From NCBI GenBank assembly GCA_019636275.1, contig JAHBXY010000077.1, positions 1 to 40,626 on the forward strand: 40,626 bases of DNA, given 5' to 3'. The translations under genes and the position numbers were made by a program. Positions 22,628 through 30,659 of this stretch are shown here, piece by piece (within the stretch, counting starts at the first letter, position 1; the number at the start of each line of letters is the position of its first letter). The notes under the pieces are model-generated. The model was given only the letters and a program-made list of their open reading frames with translations, made no database searches and was not told the origin of the DNA. The DNA comes from Planctomycetota bacterium. GTDB taxonomy: Bacteria > Planctomycetota > J058.

Positions 22628-25267
22628 TCACGGAGGGTCCCGCGTCCCCTCGACCACCTGCAGCCGCGGCAGGAGCAGCACCGTGAACCCCTCGAGCACG
22701 GGCGTGGTCGTCCCGTCGCCGACCAGCGTCACCGACACGGGCACCACGCGCCCGTGCGTCTTGTCCGGCACCGCCAGCGCCTCCGCGTCGGCGCCGACGA
22801 GCGCCTGCGGGGAGGTCACGACCCCGGCGCCGAGGACCAGGCTCGCCTCGCAGCCGGGCGGCACCTCGACCTCCGCCGAGATGCTCCCCACCTCGTGGTA
22901 GAGGCCCACCGGCAGGTTGAACGTCGCGGGCAGCCGCCCGGTGTTGCGCTCGTAGCGAAGCTCGCGGTTGCGGGCCACGGCCCCGCCCGCGCCCACCGGA
23001 GAGGCGTAGACGAACACGTCGTCGAGCGTCGCGTTCGTGTAGCGGGCCAGCGGGGCGGCGCTGGTCAGGCCGGTCGAGTGAACGTCCTGCCCCGCGGCCG
23101 GGGTGATCGTGTAGCCGCCCACGAGCACGCCGGGGGTCGTCGGGACGGAGACGCTCCGGCCGGCGTGCCACTGCACCGAGCTCCAGGCCCGCGGGAGCAT
23201 GGCCGAGTAGTCGAACGGGTCGAGCGCGCCGGCGGACGAGCCGTCCACCCACAGCGTCACGCCGTCGTTGGGCACGTGCCCGCTGGTGAGCGGCTCGCCC
23301 CGGGCGGCCGCGGCGAAGTCCTGCAGCGTATGGCGCCACGAGACCGTCACGTGGTGCCACTCGCCGGGCTGCCAGTGGCCGATGTTCTGCTGCCGCTCCG
23401 AGAGCGCCAGGACGAAGCGCGACACGGCGCCGGCGCCGTCGCCCCAGTAGAACCACGTGGCCCGCAGCCGCCCGCGGAAGCGCTCGACCTTGATCGTGGC
23501 GCCGGTCCGCGCCGGGATCGTGTAGCCGTCGAGGTCGACGAGGCTCCGCAGCGCCGGCGTCCACGCCGGGGTGTCCTCGATCACCACGCAGAGCAGCGCC
23601 TCGTCGGTGCCCAGGGTCTGGTCGGCGGCGAGCTTCACCCAGAGCTCGAGCGACCCCTGCTGCGCGAGCGACGCGGGCGGGGCGCCGGACTTCAGGTCCG
23701 CGCCGTCGCGGGCCCAGTCCTGCCGCCAGACGACCACGCCGTCGGGCGCGAACACGCCCCCGCGGCGCAGGGGCTCGGGCGCGCGGGTGAAGGTGAACGG
23801 GCCGCCCGGACCCGCCCGGCTGCGGAACGTGCTCGAGAGGCCCGGCAGCGCGTCGGGCGGGACGCCCGGCCACTCGGTCGTGAGCCGGATGTGGCCGTCG
23901 TTGCGGTCGGCCGCGCTCGGCACGTCGTCGCGCGGGACCAGCTCCGGCATGCTCTGGTAGGTCGTGCGCTCGGGGAAGACCCACATGGCCTCGAGCTGGG
24001 CCTGCGTGGTGAAGTGGAGGGGGGTGAACACCCGCACCACGCGCTCGACCTCGGCGTCGGCCAGGACCTGGCCCGTCCCGTCGGTGATCCAGCCCTGCGC
24101 CCGCACCTCGAGCACGCCCGACCCGCCGAGCGACAGGCCCGTGGTGAACCTGGTGAGCGACAGCTTGTCGACCAGGCCGCCCGGGGTCCGCCGCGTGGCG
24201 TCGGGGTTGTAGCCCATGAAGCGCGCGTCGCCGTGGGCCAGGGCGAGGACCAGGCCTCGCTCGTCCGGCGCGAGCACGCTCGCCGGGAGGTCGGCCAGGA
24301 AGGCGTCGAACTGCGCCCACGAGCGGAACGGCCCGCCGTAGGCCGGTCGGGTGGCGTAGTCGATCCCGGCGCCGCCGACGGTCCGGCCGCGGCAGGCCAC
24401 GATCTCGCGCGCGAGGCGACCCGGGTAGGTGATCGTGAAGGCCCCGCCCGCGCCCACGCGCCCGCGCTGGGCGCGGAAGTCGACGCGCAGCCACTCGGAC
24501 GGCGGCCCCACGCCCTGCGCCAGGATCGGCCGTCCCTCGACCTGGGTGAGGATCGCCTCGAGCACGACCTGCGGCGCCGCGTTGACGTTCACGGGCGAGA
24601 GGGCCATCTGCGGCACGTCGTAGGCCCAGGGCAGGTCCCCGGCGCCGGTCCCCCGGGGCGCGAGGCGCGGCGTCGCGTGGACCGTGATCAGGTCGCGGAC
24701 GGCGCGCCAGCGCGCCTCCTCGGGGTCGTCGGGGTAGAGCTGCACGAAGACCCGGTGCAGGTCCTCACGCGAACGCAGCCCGCCGCGCGCGTCGCGGGCG
24801 GCGAGGAGCGCCGTGACCTCGGCCGCCTCGAGGCCCACCGCCTCCAGGGCGAGGTTCAGGCCCGGGGTCGTGAGGTTGACGTCCAGCTTGCTCGCCGCGT
24901 CGAGCGACAGGACCTCGACCCGGTCGGCGCCGCCGAACGCGTTCGAGGCCATGGCGTGGCCGCGCGGCGCGGCGGGGTCGGTGGGCGGCGTGGGGAACAC
25001 GGCCCCCGTCGCCCACCAGTCGGTCGCCTCGGTCCAGGTGCGCCGCCGGGCCGCCGCGCGCGCCTCCCCGCACGCCTGGGCGACGCCGGCCTCGGCCAGC
25101 GCGGCGGCCTGGACCTGGAGGCGGGTGTTCGCGCTGGCGAGCCGCTCGAGCCGCGTCAGGTTCACGAACGAGAGCGCGAACACCGACAGCAGGACGAGGA
25201 TCGACAGCGCGAACAGGAGGGCGAAGCCGCGGCGGCGCCCCTCCGTCACGCGAAGGGGGGCCGGCAT
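22628..25267 (-). CDS. GspK/PilX-like pseudopilin with LamG-like domain
   Basis: An 879-residue protein, far larger than usual GspK (about 300). It begins with a basic leader, then RRGFALLFALSILVLLSVFALSF. The Gly-Phe cleavage site lacks Glu at +5, as is characteristic of GspK and PilX. Residues 40-260 contain helical and SAM-like features typical of GspK (LNLALEAVGLEAAEVTALL, SPVNVNAAP). Further on, a concanavalin A/LamG-like beta-sandwich is recognisable from GSLELWVKLA, GEWHHVTVSW and DGVTLWVDGS. It therefore probably caps a pseudopilus and carries a ligand-binding domain. It starts 10 bp after the small secreted protein gene and ends 68 bp before the PDZ lipoprotein gene. Confidence 0.8.
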   Translation of the reverse strand: MPAPLRVTEGRRRGFALLFALSILVLLSVFALSFVNLTRLERLASANTRLQVQAAALAEAGVAQACGEARAAARRRTWTEATDWWATGAVFPTPPTDPAAPRGHAMASNAFGGADRVEVLSLDAASKLDVNLTTPGLNLALEAVGLEAAEVTALLAARDARGGLRSREDLHRVFVQLYPDDPEEARWRAVRDLITVHATPRLAPRGTGAGDLPWAYDVPQMALSPVNVNAAPQVVLEAILTQVEGRPILAQGVGPPSEWLRVDFRAQRGRVGAGGAFTITYPGRLAREIVACRGRTVGGAGIDYATRPAYGGPFRSWAQFDAFLADLPASVLAPDERGLVLALAHGDARFMGYNPDATRRTPGGLVDKLSLTRFTTGLSLGGSGVLEVRAQGWITDGTGQVLADAEVERVVRVFTPLHFTTQAQLEAMWVFPERTTYQSMPELVPRDDVPSAADRNDGHIRLTTEWPGVPPDALPGLSSTFRSRAGPGGPFTFTRAPEPLRRGGVFAPDGVVVWRQDWARDGADLKSGAPPASLAQQGSLELWVKLAADQTLGTDEALLCVVIEDTPAWTPALRSLVDLDGYTIPARTGATIKVERFRGRLRATWFYWGDGAGAVSRFVLALSERQQNIGHWQPGEWHHVTVSWRHTLQDFAAAARGEPLTSGHVPNDGVTLWVDGSSAGALDPFDYSAMLPRAWSSVQWHAGRSVSVPTTPGVLVGGYTITPAAGQDVHSTGLTSAAPLARYTNATLDDVFVYASPVGAGGAVARNRELRYERNTGRLPATFNLPVGLYHEVGSISAEVEVPPGCEASLVLGAGVVTSPQALVGADAEALAVPDKTHGRVVPVSVTLVGDGTTTPVLEGFTVLLLPRLQVVEGTRDPP

Positions 25268-25277
25268 GAGGGCCTCG

Positions 25278-25763
25278 CTAGCCGACGAAGTCCGCGCCCC
25301 GGACGTCAGGCGCCTGGTAGCTCTGGATGATCGAGACGGCCGCGTCGAGCAGGAAGTACTCCAGCTCGCCGCCGCCGGTCACCGTCCCCAGGTAGTTGCC
25401 GTTCGAGTCGGTCACCGTGCCCGTCGTCGTGTCGCCCGACGTCGTGCTGGTGATCGTGATCCCGAAGCCGTCCGGCCCCGTGATCGTGACCCAGTAGGAG
25501 TCGTTGCCGAAGTTGACCCAGCTGTTGTTGTTGTCGTCCCAGCCGCTCTCGCCGCCGGTCGCCGTGAAGCTCCCGCCGAACTGACCGCCGTTCGAGTGGT
25601 TCGTCGTCGGGTTGTAGTTGCCGTCGTAGGACTGGACGTCGTTGCCGCCCAGCCAGTCGTTGATCATGTTCGCCGCGGCCGTCCCGTGGGACGAGCAGGC
25701 CATGGCGGGCACGCTCAGGAAGAGCGCCAACCCGAGTGTGACCCCTGTGACCGTCTTCCTCAT
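25278..25763 (-). CDS. Small Asn/Gly/Thr-rich secreted protein heading the pseudopilin operon
   Basis: A 161-residue protein, unusual for this window because it is rich in Asn, Gly, Thr and Ser. Residues 1-22 form a signal peptide ending PAMA, followed by CSSHGTAAANMINDWLGG. The body reads as repeated short beta strands (GFGITITSTTSGDTTTG, VTDSNGNYLGTVTGG) and hydrophobic C-terminal residues (LEYFLLDAAVSIIQSY). The cleavage site does not fit a good lipobox, so it is probably periplasmic or secreted rather than lipidated. The ATG at 25763 is preceded by GGAGGG. It is the first gene of the pseudopilin cluster and may be its cargo or accessory. I do not recognise a family. Confidence 0.72.
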   Translation of the reverse strand: MRKTVTGVTLGLALFLSVPAMACSSHGTAAANMINDWLGGNDVQSYDGNYNPTTNHSNGGQFGGSFTATGGESGWDDNNNSWVNFGNDSYWVTITGPDGFGITITSTTSGDTTTGTVTDSNGNYLGTVTGGGELEYFLLDAAVSIIQSYQAPDVRGADFVG

Positions 25764-25827
25764 GCTTCTCGACCCTCCAGGGAGGTGATGGCAGGGTCCC
25801 CCGGGGAAATCAAGTCGACCGTTCCCG

Positions 25828-27312
25828 TCACCTTCCGCCCGGGTCCTGCGTGCGCTGGTGCGGCGCGTCGAGCACCTTGAGGCTGTCGCACATCTGCGTG
25901 AAGAGCGGCTCGAACCGCGCCTCGAGCCCCTCCTCGGCGATGCACACCAGCGCGTAGGTGCGCTTGTGCCAGCGGCAGAAGAGGGCGTACTGGATCACCG
26001 CGTAGCGCTTGCCGCCCTGCGTGCTGCGGAACCGCAGCTCGAGGCCGGGGCGCACGCCGCCGGGCATGGTCGGGTCGGGCGCGCGCAGGCGGCGGGCCTT
26101 CTTCAGCTCGAAGCCCGGGTGCGTGTTGCGGACCATGGCCTCGTCGAGCGCCGCCAGCTCGTCGAAGCTGTCGGCCATGGGGTGGTCGTGCAGCTCGATG
26201 CCGGCGGCGACCTTGCCCGTGAACTCCTGGCCGGGCGGCAGGATCCTGAGGCGCACGGTGGGGCGCACGGGGCTGACGTCGAACGCCCAGCCGGCGGGCT
26301 TCTTGACCTCGAACTTCGCCACCGTGCTGCGGAACAGGTCGCCCTGCGCGTCCTCCAGGCGCTCGGGGACGTTGCCGTCGATCAGCCGCCACTCCTGCGG
26401 CGGCGCGCCGAGCGCCGCGTAGCCGGCCGCCGCGAGCGCGCCGACGTTGCGGCGCAGCTCGTCGAGCGAGAACCCGCCCTTGGCGGCCGCCTCGCGGGGC
26501 GGCTGCTGGCCGAGGTTGCCGTAGATCGCCAGGGTGAACGCCGCGTGCATGCGGTCGAGCGAGGTGATCAGCTCGGCCAGGACGGGCTCGAGCGTGGGGA
26601 AGTAGCTGATGAGCACGTACTCGCCCAGCTGCTGCAGGTCGAAGCGGACCGCCGCCAGGCCGGGCACGAGCTGGTCGTCGCTGAAGCTCGTCCACTCGCG
26701 CTCGACCGCGCGCACCTCGCGGGCGGGGACCTCGCGCGGGAAGGTGCGGCGCGCCGCCATGGTGCGCACGGTCACGGCCGAGCCCCACTGGTCGAGCGCG
26801 CCCTTCAGCATGCGCAGGTCCTCGAGCACCCCGAGGTAGCGGCGCCGGAGCTTCTCGCGCTCGGCGGCGGCCTCCTCCGGCGTGCCGACCTGCAGGCTGC
26901 GGGAGGCCGGGGCCACCCGCAGGGCGCTGAGCCGCTCGGCGAGCGTCTCGCGCTGCACCGACGAGTCGATCGACGCGACCGCCTCGTAGGTGCCCGGGAG
27001 CACCCGCCGGCGGTAAGGGCCGAGGCGCGCGGTGAAGCGGCCGCCCCCCACCTCCACGAACTGCTGGGCCGCGTCGCCGCCCCCCAGGCGCAGGACGACG
27101 CGCACGCGCGCCCGGTCGGGGACGTCGGGCGCCGCGCCCGCGACGACGAAGGCGACGCCCTGCTCGCCCCGCTCCAGGTCCGCGCGGTCCACCGTCAGGG
27201 CGACGGCGCCCTGGCCCCAGGCTGCCGCGGCGGCTGGCAGCAGGAGCGCCGGACCGATCGCCGCTCGGATCACCGCCCGGCTCACCACCGCCCGAGCCCT
27301 CGACCGCTCCAC
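25828..27312 (-). CDS. Secreted two-part protein of unknown function
   Basis: A 494-residue protein with a signal peptide (VIRAAIGPALLLPAAAAAWG, GTG start with GAGG nearby). Residues 30-130 look like an immunoglobulin-like beta-sandwich (VALTVDRADLERGEQGVAFVV, ARVRVVLRLGGG, FTARLGPYRRRVLPGTYEAV). A helical region follows (EKLRRRYLGVLEDLRML). The C-terminal third, from FEVKKPAGWAFD, reads like a compact alpha/beta domain of a type seen in secreted planctomycete proteins (KKPAGW, HPGFELKKA, RYAVIQYALFC, RFEPLFTQMCDSLKVL). I cannot name a family. It is divergent from the acidic-repeat gene, with about 115 bp between starts. Confidence 0.72.
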   Translation of the reverse strand: MERSRARAVVSRAVIRAAIGPALLLPAAAAAWGQGAVALTVDRADLERGEQGVAFVVAGAAPDVPDRARVRVVLRLGGGDAAQQFVEVGGGRFTARLGPYRRRVLPGTYEAVASIDSSVQRETLAERLSALRVAPASRSLQVGTPEEAAAEREKLRRRYLGVLEDLRMLKGALDQWGSAVTVRTMAARRTFPREVPAREVRAVEREWTSFSDDQLVPGLAAVRFDLQQLGEYVLISYFPTLEPVLAELITSLDRMHAAFTLAIYGNLGQQPPREAAAKGGFSLDELRRNVGALAAAGYAALGAPPQEWRLIDGNVPERLEDAQGDLFRSTVAKFEVKKPAGWAFDVSPVRPTVRLRILPPGQEFTGKVAAGIELHDHPMADSFDELAALDEAMVRNTHPGFELKKARRLRAPDPTMPGGVRPGLELRFRSTQGGKRYAVIQYALFCRWHKRTYALVCIAEEGLEARFEPLFTQMCDSLKVLDAPHQRTQDPGGR

Positions 27313-27413
27313 GGGGCACCTCGGGGTCGGCGCGCGCCCGCGCGACGGACGACCCGGCGCATGGTGGCACGGCCGCCCGGCCGTGTCGAATGGCCGGGCC
27401 GAGGCGACCCGGC

Positions 27414-27419
27414 TAGACT
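27414..27419 (+). promoter_or_regulatory. -10-like TAGACT, candidate leaderless promoter
   Basis: TAGACT ends 7 nt before the ATG at 27427. The identical hexamer with the same 7-nt spacing lies before the DUF2058 start at 35971. No Shine-Dalgarno is present. Confidence 0.45.
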
Positions 27420-27426
27420 CCCGCGC

Positions 27427-29683
27427 ATGGCCACCCGCCAGGACCTCGCGTTCCTGCGATACGCCGCGGGCGCGGGGCTGATGACGACGCCGGGGGCCCA
27501 GGGCTGCCTCCGTGCGCTCGAGGAGGCCCTCGCCCGCGGGCGGCAGGTGAGCGCCGCCGCGCTCGCCGTGGAGCTCGGGCTCCTCGACCAGGCGACCGCG
27601 CGCCAGGCGGTCGCCGCGAGCCTCGCCGCGGCCGCTCCGCCGCCAGCCGGCACGGTCCAGCTGCCCCCGGGGAGCGTCCTCCCGCTCCCGCCGCCGGCTC
27701 CCACGGTCAAGCTCTCCGCGCTGACCGCGCCGCTCCCGCTGCCGAGCGGCGCCGCGGACGCGGCCTGCCGCACGCTCCTCGACGACGACGTCGTCCCGCT
27801 CCCCGGGGCGGGGGAGGCGGCCTGCCGCACGCTGCTCGCCGACGACGTCGTCCCGCTCCCGGAGGCGGGGGAGGCGGCCTCCCGCACCTTCCTCGACGAC
27901 GAGGTCGTCCCGCTCCCCGGGGCGGGCGAGGCGGCCTGCCGCACGCTCCTCGGGGACGACGTCGTCCCGCTGCCCGAGGCGGGGGAGGCGGCCTGCCGCA
28001 CCTTCCTCGACGACGAGGTCGTCCCCTTGCCGGCGCCGGCGCTCGACGCGGGCGTCACGCTCCTGGGCGAGGACGACCCGCTCCCGCTCCCCGGGGCGGG
28101 CGGCGCGACGGTCCTGCTCCCGCCGGGGAGCGCGCCGGTCGCGCTGCCAGGGGCGCTGCTCGACGACGACGACGCCGACGCGCCGGTCGTCCTGCCGACG
28201 ACCTCCTCGGCGTTCGCGCCCGCGCCGACCTCGACGACCTCCTCGGCGTCCGCGCCCGCGCCGGCCCCGCGGCCCGCGACCACGCCGGCGCCCGCGACCG
28301 CGCCGGCGCCCCAGGCAGAGGCCGACGCCGCGAGCAGCGCTGGCGCGGCGATCGCGGCGGCGGTCCGGGAGCCGGCGGCGCCCGCGCCCGCCGCCCGGCC
28401 GCCAGCTGCGTATCGCCAGCCGACCGGCGACCTCCTCGGCGTCCGCGTCCGCGCCCGCGCCTGCCTCGCGCGGCGGGCCGGTCTACCTCGTCGCGGCGGG
28501 GCTGGCGATCGTCGTCATGGTCGGCGGCGCCGTCGCCAGCCGACCCGAGCGCCGCCCCGAGCGCCGCGACGGCCCGACGCCGGACGCGGTCGAGCGACCG
28601 GCGCCGCCGCCGATCGCCGTGGGTGTCGCCGTGGCCCCCGCGGCGCCGCCGCGGGAGGGCGGGCCGGGCCCCGAGGCGCTCCTCGTCGCCCACGCCGACC
28701 AGGTCAGGGCCCTGATCGCCCAGCGGCGCTTCCGCGAGGCGCGCGCCCTCGACGAGGCGCTCCCGCCGGCGACGCTCGCCGACGGGCGGCGTCGGGAGCG
28801 CGTCGAGGCGCTGCGGCGGCAGCTCGACGACGCCCACCGGGCCGCCGTGGCCCGCGAGCGCCGCGCGGCGCTGGACCTCGTGCGCGACGGCGACGTGTCG
28901 CTCGCCCGGCGGGTGGTCCGCGAGGCCCTCGCCTGGGCGCTCGACGACGCGCGCGCCCAGCTCGCCCGCGACCTCGACGAGGCGCTCCGGCAGCGGAGCG
29001 CGCCGCTCCTCGCCCTCGCGGCGGCGCGGGAGGTGGACCCGGACGGGCTCGAGCAGCGCGTCCGCGCGCTCCTCGGCGAGGACGGCTGTGACGCCGTCTT
29101 CTTCCCCAACGGGGCGGTCGCGCTGGACTACGGCCTGACCCCCGCGGCGCTGGCCCGCGACCTGCGCCTCGTCGGCGCCGACGTGGAGGGGGGCCCGCGC
29201 GTCGACGCGAGCGGGCGCGGGCTCACGCTGGTCCACGTCCTGCCGCTGGCGCAGACGTGCGAGGTGGCGGTCGACCTGGAGGCGCTCCGCGTGGGCCCCC
29301 GCGGCCACGTGGCCCTGGTGGTCGGGGCGCCGACGGCGAAGCCCACCCAGCTCACGCCGGGCGTCGGCTGGGACGGGGTCGCGGTGCACGTCACCGCCGA
29401 GGGCCGGCTCGTGCGCGACCCCGGCGAGCCGCCCCCGGTGGCGGCCGGGGCGGTCGTGCGCGTGCGCATCGACGTCACGCCGGGGCCGGCCCCGGGGATC
29501 ACGCTGGACGGCGTCGTCGAGGACCGCAAGGCGGTCGCCCGCCACGAGGTCGAGCCCCGCGCCTGGCCCGCGCGGCGCGGCTCCGCGGGCCGGGTCGCGC
29601 TCGTCCTCCGGGACGTCGACGTGCGCGTGCGGTCGCTCCAGGTGCGCGGCCTCGTCGATCCCGACGCGCTCCCCGCGCGCTGA
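27427..29683 (+). pseudogene. Membrane protein with shared N-domain and acidic repeats, apparent frameshift
   Basis: From the ATG at 27427 the first frame reads the same helical N-domain as two other loci (LRALEEALARGRQVSAAALA), without the zinc ribbon. Five perfect-period 19-residue acidic repeats of AACRTLLDDDVVPLP type (27760-28044) and a Pro/Ala-rich linker follow. Between about 28380 and 28440 the meaningful frame changes: a transmembrane helix VYLVAAGLAIVVMVGG, a helical charged region and a C-terminal beta-rich domain (concanavalin-like, GRVALVLRDVDVRV) run in another frame to the stop at 29683. A one-base error or real frameshift in the GC-rich linker explains this. Read as one gene it is a 750-residue membrane protein with a cytoplasmic N-terminus. 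Stops of this and the convergent gene abut. Confidence 0.72.
27760..28044 (+). repeat. Five 57-bp tandem repeats (19-residue acidic units)
   Basis: Units begin at 27760, 27817, 27874, 27931 and 27988. They alternate RTLL- and RTFL-containing versions and end VVPLPG or VVPLPE, giving a regular Thr-x-x-Asp acidic pattern that could serve as phospho-Thr or docking sites; this is inference. Confidence 0.85.
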
Positions 29684-30529
29684 TCAGCGCCCCTGCTGCG
29701 GCGGCCGGGGACCCAGCCGCTGCTGGAGCACCTGCTCGACCCCGTCGATCACCTGCGGGCCCGGGCCGACCATGCCCATGCGCCCCTCGGGGTCGACGAG
29801 CGCCAGGTAGGGGACGAGCTCCACGCCGTAGGCCTGGGCGATCGCGCCGTCGGCGTCGAACACCATGCGCCACGGCCAGCGGTGCTCGCCGGCCATCGCT
29901 CGCTGCGCCTCGGCCGTGTCGTTGCCCAGCGAGACGCCGACGGCGACGATCACCAGCCGCGGGTCCTGCGCGTGGCGCCGCTGCAGGGCGACGATCCGGT
30001 CCTGCAGGAGCTCGCGGCTCGCCGGGTTGTGGCTGGCCCAGAAGACGAGGAGGACCGCCTTGCCGCGGAGCTCCTCGAGCGAGACCCGCGGGCCGCCCTC
30101 GATCAGGGACGGCGCCGAGAACGCCGGCGCCGGCGCGCCGGGCTTGAGGTTCAGCCGGGCCTCGATCCGCTGCATGATCCGCGCCAGCTCCGGCGGGACG
30201 CGCGGCAGGCCGCGGAGCTGGGCGATCCGCGCCCGGACGGCCTCCTCGGGCGCGCGATGCCGCTCCGCCAGCAGGAGCCACAGCCCCCCCGCGCGGTTCA
30301 CCTGCTCGGCCGTGCACGCCTGCAGGTGCGCGTCGAGGAACGCGCCGCACTCCTTGAACAGCTCCTCGTAGAGCTTCGGCTTGCTCGGCGCGGGCGCGCG
30401 CTGCACCTCGACGATCTTCAGCTCGAGGGCGGTGTAGGCCTTGTCCGCCTCCGACTCCTGCGCCGCGGCGGGCCAGGCGAGCAGCAGGGCGAGCGCGGGC
30501 GCGAGGGCACGCAGCGGCGAGCGGGACAC
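29684..30529 (-). CDS. TlpA-like secreted thioredoxin-fold protein lacking redox Cys
   Basis: A 281-residue exported protein. Residues 1-24 are a signal peptide (LRALAPALALLLAWPAAAQ). A helical domain follows, and the C-terminal half is a redoxin of TlpA/AhpC type: APAPAFSAPSLIEGGP, then VSLEELRGKAVLLVFWAS, then a helical DRIVALQRRH, VVAVGVSLGN, and VELVPYLALVDPEGR with the cis-Pro. Where TlpA has WCxxC this protein has SHNPAS, so both catalytic Cys are missing and it cannot act as a classical thiol reductase. The GTG start at 30527-30529 has GGAGG upstream, with TACCGT as a possible -10. It ends flush with the opposing gene. Confidence 0.82.
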   Translation of the reverse strand: MSRSPLRALAPALALLLAWPAAAQESEADKAYTALELKIVEVQRAPAPSKPKLYEELFKECGAFLDAHLQACTAEQVNRAGGLWLLLAERHRAPEEAVRARIAQLRGLPRVPPELARIMQRIEARLNLKPGAPAPAFSAPSLIEGGPRVSLEELRGKAVLLVFWASHNPASRELLQDRIVALQRRHAQDPRLVIVAVGVSLGNDTAEAQRAMAGEHRWPWRMVFDADGAIAQAYGVELVPYLALVDPEGRMGMVGPGPQVIDGVEQVLQQRLGPRPPQQGR

Positions 30530-30659
30530 GGGCGCCTCCAGTCAGGAGACGGTAGCCGCCCGGCCAGGGCCGGTCGAGCGTCGACCCCGCCGCGGTCACG
30601 AGGCCGCCGGGCCGTGATACGAGGGAGTGGGCGCGCTGGCGCCACACCGGAGGCGGCTC

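Noticed and set aside
21006..24494. A continuous 1162-codon frame joining the PDZ gene to the pseudopilin region
   Set aside because: Only the last 517 codons are protein-like; the rest is a shadow of the GspK-like gene.
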